This document shows, one piece after another, positions 7,440 to 14,346 of a stretch of DNA of 55,252 nt (positions within the stretch are counted from its first letter, which is position 1; each line of letters opens with the position of its first letter). The notes beneath the pieces were generated by a model, which was not told the origin of the DNA, did no database searches, and was given only the letters and a program-made list of their open reading frames with translations. The DNA lies in contig CAZVFH010000003.1 in the NCBI GenBank assembly GCA_964626415.1, positions 1-55,252 of the forward strand. Direction: 5' to 3'. The position numbers and the translations under genes were made by a program. This DNA is from CAZVFH01 sp964626415 (GTDB lineage Bacteria > Patescibacteriota > UBA1384 > XYA2-FULL-43-10 > CAINNR01).

Positions 7440-7468
7440 AGAATAGCACTTTCGGAGAAATTTGTCAA
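7440..7468 (-). promoter_or_regulatory. promoter of the 7180 gene
   Basis: On the minus strand TTGACA (7463-7468) and TATTCT (7440-7445) are separated by 17 bases. Confidence 0.75.
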
Positions 7469-7521
7469 TGACTTGCGGAAAAAAGATATATTCTGTATGA
7501 TACAAAGTTGAGTCAAAAATT

Positions 7522-7624
7522 GAAGTAAAAACTACCACAGATCAACCGCCACAGATTATCACAGATAAAACCACTAGAAATCTGTGCCGATCAGTGTTAA
7601 TTAATCTGTGAGAGTTTATACTTC
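7522..7624. repeat. dispersed CACAGAT palindrome with -10 box, copy 1
   Basis: It begins GAAGTAAAAACTACCACAG and ends CTGTGAGAGTTTATACTTC. These ends are imperfect inverted repeats, with inner CACAGAT/ATCTGTG pairs. The right end carries TATACT (7617-7622) pointing into the NrnA-like gene 16 bases away. Other copies lie at 20624, 49437 and 50669. Confidence 0.8.
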
Positions 7625-7637
7625 CTTAAATATTCAA

Positions 7638-8786
7638 ATGGAATTGTCTCCAAAACAACAAATTGTAGAGGCGATTAAAGCAAGCCAAAATATCTTGCTT
7701 CTTTCTCATCGTTCGCCCGATGGCGATGCCGTTGGCTCGCTGATTGCTTTTTATCTTGCGCTTTTGAAGTTGGAAAAAAATGTCAATATGGTTTGCGGCG
7801 ACGCTATTTCTCAGGTTTTTTCTTATTTACCGACTAACAAAATTTTTGCCGGCTTAAAAGGTCGCCGCGACTTCATCATCTCCCTTGACATCAGCCAGAC
7901 AAAAGCCGAAAAATTTCTCTACAAAGTTGAAGACAATAAAATAAATTTTATTATTACGCCGAAATCCGGCGAGTTTTTACCCGAAATGGTAACTTTTCCC
8001 GATGGAAAGTTTAAATTTGATCTAATTATCGCTCTTGATTGTCAAGATCTTGATCGGATTGGGGCTCCTTACGAAGAAAATGCCGATCTGTTTTACGAAG
8101 TACCGGTAATAAATATTGATCATCACTCTGGCAACGATCACTTTGGAAAAATCAATCTAGTTGATATGACGGCGACCTCAGCTTGTGAAATTTTGGTTTC
8201 GCTTTTCGAGGCACTTTCAAAAGATATGTCGCTACTTTCAGAGGATGTTGCCACAGCGTTGCTAACCGGCATAATCACCGACACTAATTCTTTTCAAAAT
8301 CAAAATACGACGCCAAAATCATTAACAGTTGCCGCCCAGCTTGTTGCCGCCAATGCTAATCGCGAGGAAATTATCAAACGAATTTATAAGACGAGAACAC
8401 TTTCAACCCTGCGGCTTTGGGGTAAAGTTCTCTCTAATATTCACGATGAAATAAATTACAATTTTCTTTGGTCGCAAATTACAAAAGATGATTTTTTGTC
8501 TTCTGACGCTTCAGTTACTGATGCCGATGGTGTGATTGATGAGCTTCTAAAAACCGCAACTGGCGTTGATTTTGTTCTGCTCTTGTCCGAGCAAAGCGAT
8601 GGGTTGCATGGGTCACTTCGGGCGGTAAAAAAGGGAGTTGATGTTTTAAAAATTGCCGAACTTTTCGCTGGCGGTGGCCACGCGTTGGCTGCTGGCTTCG
8701 TCGTCGGCTTGGATTCTGAACTTTCGACCGACTCCATCATCCAAAAAATTCGCGATTGGCAAAAGCAGATGAACGGAAATTCCTGA
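7638..8786 (+). CDS. nrnA: DHH-family phosphoesterase, NrnA-like oligoribonuclease/pAp phosphatase
   Basis: This 382-aa protein belongs to the DHH/DHHA1 superfamily that degrades nanoRNAs and 3'-phosphoadenosine 5'-phosphate. The DHH domain shows LLSHRSPDGDAVGS, LIIALDCQDLDRIG and NIDHHSGNDHFG with DMTATSACEIL, then GIITDTNSFQNQNT. The DHHA1 domain ends with AELFAGGGHALAAGF, the substrate-binding GGGH motif. It is about 60 residues longer than Bacillus NrnA because of extra sequence between the first two metal motifs. ATG 7638 is chosen because the longer frame starts within the repeat. The substrate is inferred from the family. Confidence 0.88.
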   Translation: MELSPKQQIVEAIKASQNILLLSHRSPDGDAVGSLIAFYLALLKLEKNVNMVCGDAISQVFSYLPTNKIFAGLKGRRDFIISLDISQTKAEKFLYKVEDNKINFIITPKSGEFLPEMVTFPDGKFKFDLIIALDCQDLDRIGAPYEENADLFYEVPVINIDHHSGNDHFGKINLVDMTATSACEILVSLFEALSKDMSLLSEDVATALLTGIITDTNSFQNQNTTPKSLTVAAQLVAANANREEIIKRIYKTRTLSTLRLWGKVLSNIHDEINYNFLWSQITKDDFLSSDASVTDADGVIDELLKTATGVDFVLLLSEQSDGLHGSLRAVKKGVDVLKIAELFAGGGHALAAGFVVGLDSELSTDSIIQKIRDWQKQMNGNS

Positions 8787-8791
8787 TTTTT

Positions 8792-8921
8792 TTGAATCAC
8801 GAAATTATTGTTCGCTCTCACCAAATTTCTTGGCGCTTTTGTCCCGATCGCTGTCGGAACAGCGCTTGTCCGCCTCAGGCGGATCGAAATTTGGCAAGAG
8901 CTCACTAATTTTGTAATTCAA
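8792..8921. repeat. 130-bp imperfect palindrome with nested hairpins
   Basis: TTGAATCACGAAATTA...CCAAATTTC at the left is matched in reverse complement by GAAATTTGG...TAATTTTGTAATTCAA at the right. Two smaller hairpins lie inside, including TCCGCCTCAGGCGGA, as if shorter repeats had entered a longer one. Confidence 0.65.
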
Positions 8922-8938
8922 GATGAGGTAATTATTGT

Positions 8939-8975
8939 CGTCATTCTGAGCAGAGCGAAGAATCTCGAATCGGGA
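8939..8975. repeat. GTCATTCTGAGC-type repeat fragment
   Basis: CGTCATTCTGAGCAGAGCG with GAAGAATCTCG resembles a very common bacterial intergenic repeat. It accounts for most of an otherwise unconvincing open frame at 8808-9008. Confidence 0.5.
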
Positions 8976-9014
8976 TTTTTCACTCGGCTCGGAACATCAC
9001 GGAGGTGAATCGAA

Positions 9015-9290
9015 GTGGCCAAAACTGGTGAAGGATTAGTTCGGCCAAGAGAATTACTGGAAAAAATTTGGCAAAGATGTTTGATTTCTGGTTTTGTTGG
9101 TCGCTGTTATTCAAAACACAAAGGACATAACTCTCCGATACCCGGGAGTAATATCACTTTATTTGATGGTGAGGAATTGGTTGTGATTTGGCAAGAAAAT
9201 TGCACTGGCCCAATTTTGACTGCCAGATTTGTCCGAACCGAAATCGTTGGCAAATTCGAGCAAGAAATTCGTGAAGTATTGGAATTATAG
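9015..9290 (+). CDS. hypothetical 91-aa protein
   Basis: I do not recognise this soluble protein. It has three cysteines (near residues 22, 31 and 63) and aromatic-rich strands such as ELVVIWQEN and TARFVRTEIVG. A near-perfect GGAGGTGA Shine-Dalgarno ends six bases before the GTG start, and a strong terminator follows at 9303. Like its two downstream neighbours it uses GTG and begins Met-Ala-Lys, but the rest of the sequence is different. Confidence 0.72.
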   Translation: MAKTGEGLVRPRELLEKIWQRCLISGFVGRCYSKHKGHNSPIPGSNITLFDGEELVVIWQENCTGPILTARFVRTEIVGKFEQEIREVLEL

Positions 9291-9302
9291 TTTAATATTT
9301 TA

Positions 9303-9330
9303 GGTAACCGAATTGGTTACCTTTTTTTTT
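9303..9330 (+). terminator. terminator after the 9015 gene
   Basis: GGTAACC pairs with GGTTACC around GAATT, followed by nine T. Confidence 0.88.
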
Positions 9331-9357
9331 GATAAATTTTTTTGTTTCTGATACTAT
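9329..9357 (+). promoter_or_regulatory. promoter of mini-cassette 1
   Basis: TTGATA (9329-9334) and TACTAT (9352-9357) are 17 bases apart. The block TTTTTTGTTTCTGATACTAT is repeated before the second cassette. Confidence 0.6.
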
Positions 9358-9380
9358 AAATTCAAAGGAGCGTGATCATA

Positions 9381-9560
9381 GTGGCAAAAAAACCGGAACC
9401 TGTTTATATTTCCCCAGAAGATTTAGAATGTTATCCCGAAACAAAAGAAGCAAGAAAAATTAAAGATGCAGTACAAAGAGCAAGAAAAGAAGCATCGATC
9501 TACGAAGGAACATATATTTCACTACAACCGCCTCGCCAACTGGTTCGGTTGCCCATATAG
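9381..9560 (+). CDS. small charged protein, cassette copy 1 (59 aa)
   Basis: This unrecognised 59-aa protein is charged and predicted helical in the middle (EARKIKDAVQRARKEA), with no membrane segment. It is a diverged paralogue of the protein at 9721: both read MAK, then Ile-Ser, a Leu, a Pro-Glu and an Ala-Arg-x-x-Lys. I use GTG 9381 because AAAGGAG lies ten bases upstream. The in-frame GTG at 9372 is only one base from it. Its promoter, leader and terminator are nearly the same as those of copy 2. Confidence 0.68.
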   Translation: MAKKPEPVYISPEDLECYPETKEARKIKDAVQRARKEASIYEGTYISLQPPRQLVRLPI

Positions 9561-9602
9561 TTGCGAATTATTTTTAAACGATTTACTTGCGATTATCATT
9601 TT

Positions 9603-9632
9603 GATCATCCACTCGGATGGTCTTGTTTTTTT
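9603..9632 (+). terminator. terminator of mini-cassette 1
   Basis: GATCATCC pairs with GGATGGTC around ACTC, followed by TTGTTTTTTT. It is nearly identical to the terminator at 9948. Confidence 0.85.
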
Positions 9633-9669
9633 GAAAAACAGAAAAGTGGTGCAATAATCTGAATTTTTC

Positions 9670-9698
9670 TAGACATCTTTTTTTGTTTCTGATACTAT
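9670..9698 (+). promoter_or_regulatory. promoter of mini-cassette 2
   Basis: TAGACA (9670-9675) and TACTAT (9693-9698) are 17 bases apart. The -10 region is identical to that of cassette 1. Confidence 0.65.
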
Positions 9699-9720
9699 AA
9701 GTAAAAGGAGCGTGATCGCA

Positions 9721-9897
9721 GTGGCGAAACGCAAACCGAAGGAGATAATTATTTCTCGAAGGTCTTTGAACAGATGGCCCGAAGAGAGGGCGGCTCGGCA
9801 ATGGAAAGAGAAAGCAATTAAAGAATCACAGAGACAGCAAGCATTAGCGTTGGGGCGACTATTTTATCCCCGCAGGCATTTTCCAAGAGTACGCTGA
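9721..9897 (+). CDS. small basic protein, cassette copy 2 (58 aa)
   Basis: This unrecognised 58-aa protein is strongly basic (many Arg and Lys) and aligns with the protein at 9381 over its first 35 residues, sharing MAK, IS, the WPE/YPE step and the AR-x-W/I-K step. The leader AAAGGAGCGTGATC is identical in both copies and points to GTG 9721. A nucleic-acid-binding role would fit the charge but is only a guess. Confidence 0.68.
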   Translation: MAKRKPKEIIISRRSLNRWPEERAARQWKEKAIKESQRQQALALGRLFYPRRHFPRVR

Positions 9898-9947
9898 TCA
9901 TCTGATTGTGTTCTTTCTTCTGTGTTTTATTTCAAAAACTTATTTTT

Positions 9948-9977
9948 GACCATCCAATCGGATGGTCTTGTTTTTTT
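9948..9977 (+). terminator. terminator of mini-cassette 2
   Basis: GACCATCC pairs with GGATGGTC around AATC, followed by TTGTTTTTTT. Confidence 0.88.
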
Positions 9978-10006
9978 AAAAATTATTTGTTACAATCGAG
10001 ACAGGT

Positions 10007-10052
10007 AGTGAAAAGTGAAAAGTTGAGAGTGAAAAGCTAAAGGTAAATAAAA
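10007..10052. repeat. GTGAAAAG simple array before rpsO
   Basis: GTGAAAAGTGAAAAGTTGAG and AGTGAAAAGCTAAAGG steps occur before the gene, and similar AAAAGCTAAAAGT steps continue inside the rpsO 5' coding region. The same unit occurs in polA near 1606-1640. Confidence 0.5.
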
Positions 10053-10060
10053 TAATAATT

Positions 10061-10417
10061 ATGGTAGAAGTAAAAGAAAAGATGCAGTTAAAAGCTGAAA
10101 GTAAAAAGCTAAAAGTCGAAGGAAAATCGACAGAAAAGCCAAAAAAAGCTGTCAATAAATCAGAAAAAGCTGGTGATCTTTTGAGTAAATATCAAACTCA
10201 CAAAGAAGATACTGGTTCAACCGAAGTCCAAGTCGTCATCCTGACAAAAAAAATTACCGAGCTGACAAAACATTTAAAAGAGCATCGCCACGATTTTGAT
10301 TCTCGTGTCGGGCTTTTGAAGATGGTTGGCAAACGCCGTCGACTTTTAAATTACTTTAAAAAAACCGACGAAGTGCGATACGCGGGATTGATTGCCGATC
10401 TTAAGTTGAGAAAGTAA
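10061..10417 (+). CDS. rpsO: 30S ribosomal protein S15 with N-terminal extension
   Basis: Residues from about 35 onward are a standard S15 (SKYQTHKEDTGSTEVQVVIL, LTKHLKEHRHDFDSR, RRRLLNYFKKTD), which binds the central domain of 16S rRNA. The first 30 residues form a Lys/Glu-rich extension, part of it encoded by the same AAAAGCTAAAAGT repeat that lies upstream of the gene. Either ATG 10061 or the next ATG eight codons on could start translation; no clear Shine-Dalgarno decides. It is followed by pnp, the conserved rpsO-pnp pair. Confidence 0.93.
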   Translation: MVEVKEKMQLKAESKKLKVEGKSTEKPKKAVNKSEKAGDLLSKYQTHKEDTGSTEVQVVILTKKITELTKHLKEHRHDFDSRVGLLKMVGKRRRLLNYFKKTDEVRYAGLIADLKLRK

Positions 10418-10465
10418 CCAGGATAATCTTTGACGCCGAATTAACGCTGATATTTAATATTATTA

Positions 10466-10590
10466 AAGACGGTTGATAGTGGAAGGTAGAAGCTGGATTT
10501 TGAAGATGGAAGTTGGAAGATGGATTATCTAATTTCTAACTTCTATCGTCAAATTCTATTTTCAATTTTCTACTATCTAATGTCTAATTC
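10466..10590. repeat. imperfect inverted repeat between rpsO and pnp
   Basis: The left half is purine-rich (GATAGTGGAAGGTAGAAG and AAGATGGAAGTTGGAAG) and the right half pyrimidine-rich (CTAACTTCTATCGTC, TTTTCTACTATCTAATG). The two can pair into a long imperfect stem. In other bacteria this spacer carries a PNPase autoregulation hairpin, but this one resembles the dispersed palindromes of the window. Confidence 0.5.
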
Positions 10591-10604
10591 CAAAGGGATT
10601 TTTT

Positions 10605-12752
10605 ATGATAACGAAATTAGAACTGGCTGAAAAAAGCTACAAAGTTGATTTTGGCGGGCGTGAGTTACTCCTAGAAACAGGGAAGTTAGCTTTACTTGCT
10701 CCCGGATCGGTTAAAGCGACTTGTGGCGGGACTGTTGTGCTTGCGACTTGCGTAATTTCTGATGAGCCGCGCGAGGGAATTGATTTCTTTCCACTTTTGG
10801 TCGATTATGAAGAGCGATTTTACGCTGCCGGCAAAATCTCTGGCAGTCGGTTTATTAAACGCGAGGGTCGACCGTCTGATGCGGCGGTTTTGGCTTGTCG
10901 AATGATCGACAGGCCGCTTCGACCGCTTTTTCCGAAAAATTACCGTAATGATGTTCAAGTCATTATTACCGTTCTCTCTTATGACGGCGAAAACGATCCT
11001 GATATTATTTCGATGATTGCCGCTTCGACAGCGATTATGCAGACCAAAGCGCCGTTTTCTGGTCCAATTGGAGCGATCAAAGTTGGTCTTTTTGAAGATG
11101 GCTTCAAAATTAACCCGACGCTTTCAGAACTTGAAAATTCAAAGTTAGATTTAACCATCGCCGCGACATCCGACAAAGTGATGATGATTGAAGCCGAAGC
11201 AAACGAGGTAGCGGAGGAAAAAATTATTGAGGCAATAGAGCTTGCAAAAAAGGTGATATCACCACAATTAGAAATCCAGAAAAAGATTGCCAAAGAGCAT
11301 CAAGAGACACCGTCAGAGGTCGAATTGATTGCGGACGAGACAATTCACGGAGAAGTTTCAAAAATTGTCGGTGATAAATTAAAGACGGCTGTTCGTGAAC
11401 TTGATAAAATCCAGCGGGAGGAAAAACTAAAAGAGTTTGAAGCCGAGGTTTTGGCAACTCTTGAAGGTAACTACAAACAAATCGAACTTAAGGCGTCATT
11501 TACAAAGTTAGTTGAAAAAGAGATTTGCGAAGCAATTCTAAAAGATGATTTGCGCCCTGATGGCAGAGCGATCGAAGAGATTCGGCCGATTGCGATCGAA
11601 GTAGGGCTACTCCCAAGAACTCACGGTTCTGGACTTTTTACTCGCGGACAAACACAGGCGTTAACTGTTGCTACTTTGGCGTCACCGGGAATGGAACAAT
11701 TTATTGACACAATGGAAGCCGACACAACGAAAAAATTTATGCATCACTATAACTTCCCGCCATTTTCCACTGGCGAGGTTTCACCAGTTCGTGGTGCTTC
11801 GCGTCGTGAGATCGGTCATGGTTATTTGGCAGAAAAAGCATTGCGTCCGATGATTCCCGACACTGAAAGTTTTCCCTATACTATTCGCTTGGTTACCGAA
11901 ATCTTAACCTCCAACGGCTCCTCCTCAATGGCGGCAACTTGCGGCGCAACTTTGGCCTTGATGGATGCTGGCGTTCCGATAAAAAAGCCGGTTGCCGGAA
12001 TTGCTATGGGGCTTGTCGTTGATAAAACCGATGAGAGTAAATTCAAAGTTCTTACCGATTTACAAGGTCTTGAAGATTTTGCCGGTGACATGGATTTTAA
12101 AATTGCCGGGACCTGCGATGGCATAACAGCAATCCAGATGGACACCAAAATTAACGGGCTCTCGAATGTAATTGTTGTTCAGACATTCAAACAGGCAAAA
12201 ACTGCCCGCCTCGAAATTCTTGAAGAGATTGCCAAAGTTATACCTCAGCCGCGAAAAGAATTATCAAAATTTGCGCCGCGAATAAAAGCAATCAAAATTA
12301 ATCCGGAGAAAATTGGCGATATTATCGGCCCGGGTGGCAAAAATATTCGCAAGATTATTGAAGAGTGCGGTGGCAAAGAAGTTACCTCGATTGATATTGA
12401 TGACGACGGCACAGTGATGATTGCTTCAACTGACGCCGAGATGGGCGAAAAAGCAATTTCAATTGTCACTTCAATGACCAGAGAAATTGAAATTGGCGAA
12501 ATTATCGAAGGCGAAGTTGTCGATATCAAGTGTGACAGAATGACCGGCAAGCAAGTTGGCGCCATCGTCCAAATTACGCCCCGTCAAGATGGAATGATTC
12601 ATATTTCGCAAATCGCCAAAGAAAGAGTCGAAGATATCGGAAAATATCTAAAAATTGGTCAAATCGTCAAAGCCAAAGTTGTTGATGTTGATCGAGAAAA
12701 AGGGAGAGTGTCACTCTCGACCAAAGATAACAACACTGATCTTTTACGCTGA
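10605..12752 (+). CDS. pnp: polyribonucleotide nucleotidyltransferase (PNPase)
   Basis: This 715-aa exoribonuclease degrades RNA 3'-5' using phosphate. Two RNase PH domains are visible: the first with SRFIKREGRPSDAAVLACR and RPLRPLFP, the second with THGSGLFTRGQTQALTVATL, SNGSSSMAATCGATLALMD and the catalytic-site stretch EDFAGDMDFKIAGT. They are joined by an all-helical linker. A KH domain (IIGPGGKNIRKIIEECG, about residue 570) and an S1 domain (about 628-700) complete the family architecture, at full length. It is the second gene of the rpsO-pnp pair. A terminator follows. Confidence 0.96.
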   Translation: MITKLELAEKSYKVDFGGRELLLETGKLALLAPGSVKATCGGTVVLATCVISDEPREGIDFFPLLVDYEERFYAAGKISGSRFIKREGRPSDAAVLACRMIDRPLRPLFPKNYRNDVQVIITVLSYDGENDPDIISMIAASTAIMQTKAPFSGPIGAIKVGLFEDGFKINPTLSELENSKLDLTIAATSDKVMMIEAEANEVAEEKIIEAIELAKKVISPQLEIQKKIAKEHQETPSEVELIADETIHGEVSKIVGDKLKTAVRELDKIQREEKLKEFEAEVLATLEGNYKQIELKASFTKLVEKEICEAILKDDLRPDGRAIEEIRPIAIEVGLLPRTHGSGLFTRGQTQALTVATLASPGMEQFIDTMEADTTKKFMHHYNFPPFSTGEVSPVRGASRREIGHGYLAEKALRPMIPDTESFPYTIRLVTEILTSNGSSSMAATCGATLALMDAGVPIKKPVAGIAMGLVVDKTDESKFKVLTDLQGLEDFAGDMDFKIAGTCDGITAIQMDTKINGLSNVIVVQTFKQAKTARLEILEEIAKVIPQPRKELSKFAPRIKAIKINPEKIGDIIGPGGKNIRKIIEECGGKEVTSIDIDDDGTVMIASTDAEMGEKAISIVTSMTREIEIGEIIEGEVVDIKCDRMTGKQVGAIVQITPRQDGMIHISQIAKERVEDIGKYLKIGQIVKAKVVDVDREKGRVSLSTKDNNTDLLR

Positions 12753-12766
12753 TTGAACGCTGATAG

Positions 12767-12798
12767 AAAAACCGCTTGTGCCGTCAATCGGTTTTTTT
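12767..12798 (+). terminator. pnp terminator
   Basis: AAAAACCG pairs with CGGTTTTT and runs into a T-tract. The last T bases adjoin the TTGACA of the next promoter. Confidence 0.65.
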
Positions 12799-12799
12799 C

Positions 12800-12827
12800 T
12801 TGACAAATAGTGAAAAATCTGTATAAT
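12800..12827 (+). promoter_or_regulatory. promoter of the 12866 lipoprotein gene
   Basis: Perfect TTGACA (12800-12805) and TATAAT (12822-12827) boxes with a 16-base spacer. This is the strongest promoter seen in the window. Confidence 0.85.
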
Positions 12828-12865
12828 TAAGTTTATCCTCGGTAAATCGAATAGGAGGAGTGGCA

Positions 12866-13627
12866 ATGACCAAAAAGCTCCTTTTTTTATTTTCGATTGG
12901 TGCAATGTCTTTAGTTTTTTTTACTGGTTGCATTCCCGACAAACAAAGCAAAGATAAAGGATTAGATGAAGCGATAAATCGAATTGTCACAGATAACAGT
13001 TTTCAGGAGAATTTGACTTATCCTGAAAATTCACCTTCCACGGATATTTCCGATGAAGCGAGAGAGTTTGGATTACAAGTGATTCAGCCGATTTTAGATC
13101 GGGCAAAAAATGATCCAATACCAGGAATTCGAAGCACAATTAAACAACTCTTCAAATTGTTGGAAAGCGGTAAAGCCGGGATTGCTGTCGCACCAGTAGC
13201 GAACGGTGCTGTTATTGCATTTACACATTTCGACAGGCAGTGCAACACACAAGAAATTGTTTTTGCCGGTCCAGTGATTCAAGAGTTTTATGAGACACTT
13301 TCTACTGACGATTTCCGCGACAAAATCATTGAAGTTGCTTGTCATGAAACACTTCATCTGGTTTATACACCTTCTGGAAAAAATAATCCCAAGATTGATT
13401 CAAAAGTTGGGCAAAAGAAATATCAGCACGACGAAAAGTTGGTTTGGGAGAAACAGATTGCACTTATCACCCGACCAATGTTGAAAGTTGGTAGGAGTGT
13501 TGATCCTCTTGCAAAATCTGCCAGTGATGTTTACAAACAATTTGGTGACAATCATTCATCGAAGGGCTGGAAGAAATGGGTCAATAAACATCTTTGTATT
13601 TCGCCGGAAAAGATGAAAAATAATTAA
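12866..13627 (+). CDS. lipoprotein with HExxH metallopeptidase motif
   Basis: The 253-aa product starts with a lipoprotein signal peptide (Lys-Lys, hydrophobic core, VFFTGC lipobox with the acylated Cys near residue 23). It is therefore probably anchored on the outer face of the membrane. VACHETLHLVY near residue 153 contains HExxH, the zinc-binding motif of gluzincin or metzincin peptidases. The third ligand cannot be assigned with confidence. The family is not recognised. AGGAGG lies seven bases before ATG 12866, which is preferred over the in-frame GTG 12860. A very strong promoter suggests high expression. Confidence 0.75.
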   Translation: MTKKLLFLFSIGAMSLVFFTGCIPDKQSKDKGLDEAINRIVTDNSFQENLTYPENSPSTDISDEAREFGLQVIQPILDRAKNDPIPGIRSTIKQLFKLLESGKAGIAVAPVANGAVIAFTHFDRQCNTQEIVFAGPVIQEFYETLSTDDFRDKIIEVACHETLHLVYTPSGKNNPKIDSKVGQKKYQHDEKLVWEKQIALITRPMLKVGRSVDPLAKSASDVYKQFGDNHSSKGWKKWVNKHLCISPEKMKNN

Positions 13628-13629
13628 TG

Positions 13630-13655
13630 CTTCGGCTTTCTGCTGGAGCTTTTTT
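13630..13655 (+). terminator. weak terminator after the lipoprotein gene
   Basis: GCTTC and GGAGC can pair across CGGCTTTCTGCT-like sequence, followed by six T. The stem is short. Confidence 0.4.
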
Positions 13656-13697
13656 GAATTTCTGGATTTAAGTTGGGAATTCTGTTAAGTTAAATGT

Positions 13698-13871
13698 GTG
13701 AAACAAGTTGATAAAATTTCTATTTCAGAGTTAAAAAAGATGTCAGTAAAAATGTTTGGCGGTTTAGTCAAGGCGGTAGTTGATGTTGAAAAGGAAATTT
13801 TTAACACTGACCTCCGCCAACTGGCGGGTTACACTGACTTAACACTGATAAATGTTTTTGTAATTTTGTAA
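13698..13871 (+). pseudogene. truncated DUF5674-like gene
   Basis: From GTG 13698 the frame reads KISISELKKMSVKMFGG and LVKAVVDVEKEIF, which resembles my memory of the N-terminus of the DUF5674 family, then changes abruptly into translated AACACTGA-type repeat sequence and stops after 57 codons. The family is about twice as long and has a conserved second half that is absent here. A repeat insertion or a deletion next to one seems to have removed the 3' part. Family assignment rests on pattern memory only. Confidence 0.55.
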
Positions 13872-13885
13872 TTTTGTTAGTAACA
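13799..13885. repeat. AACACTGA palindromic repeat that truncates the DUF5674-like frame
   Basis: TTAACACTGACCTCCGCC, a CGCCAACTGGCG hairpin and ACTTAACACTGATAAA steps are followed by TTTGTAATTTTG repeats. It is related to the CACAGAT/CACTGAT palindromes elsewhere. Confidence 0.5.
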
Positions 13886-13893
13886 CTATAAAA

Positions 13894-14226
13894 ATGAAAC
13901 TTATCCATCATAAAACATTAACCAAAAAGAAGTGGTTTGCCTATTCGCTTGCCGAACAGATGGCAAATGTCGGCAGTGAGGTTGAGCGAACGATAATTTG
14001 GCGAGAGAAAAATCCCGAATATTCTCGTTTGGCATTTGAACGGGCGCTAGAACTTTTGGACTTGACAAAATTAGACCCAAAAAATAAAAATCACCGTTTG
14101 AAAGAACTTTGCCGAACTCGAGAGATGCTGGTTGATTGGTTTTTGGATAACGAATATCACTCAACCGACAAGATATGGCAGAATTATTTTATGGCTTTTA
14201 ACTATTTGGCGAGAATTGATAAATAA
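13894..14226 (+). CDS. conserved hypothetical protein, 110 aa
   Basis: This soluble, helical protein contains LAEQMANVGSEVERTI, AFERALELLDLT and a C-terminal YFMAFNYLAR. I recall similar short proteins as recurrent hypotheticals in candidate-phyla genomes, but with no function assigned. The charged repeats of helices suggest an all-alpha fold. CACTATAAA lies immediately before ATG 13894 with no Shine-Dalgarno, so the mRNA may be leaderless. Confidence 0.72.
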   Translation: MKLIHHKTLTKKKWFAYSLAEQMANVGSEVERTIIWREKNPEYSRLAFERALELLDLTKLDPKNKNHRLKELCRTREMLVDWFLDNEYHSTDKIWQNYFMAFNYLARIDK

Positions 14227-14233
14227 TTTTTGC

Positions 14234-14262
14234 TTGACAAAGTAATTTTTATTTGCTATACT
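14234..14262 (+). promoter_or_regulatory. promoter of the uracil-DNA glycosylase gene
   Basis: TTGACA (14234-14239) and TATACT (14257-14262) are 17 bases apart, giving a leader of about 75 bases before ATG 14347. Confidence 0.75.
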
Positions 14263-14346
14263 TAAAACATAAGGTATTGGAATTGATCTCACAACTTTCA
14301 AGTTTTCCGTGGCGTAACATTCTCGTCCTCGTTTTAATTTTTTTTA

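Noticed and set aside
8808..9008. A 66-aa open frame with the stretch VVILSRAKNLESG.
   Set aside because: It consists almost entirely of translated palindrome and GTCATTCTGAGC-type repeat; there is no ribosome-binding site or protein-like pattern.
10417..10604. A ribosomal-protein or PNPase-binding riboswitch between rpsO and pnp.
   Set aside because: The spacer looks like one of the dispersed purine/pyrimidine palindromes; no known leader motif was recognised.
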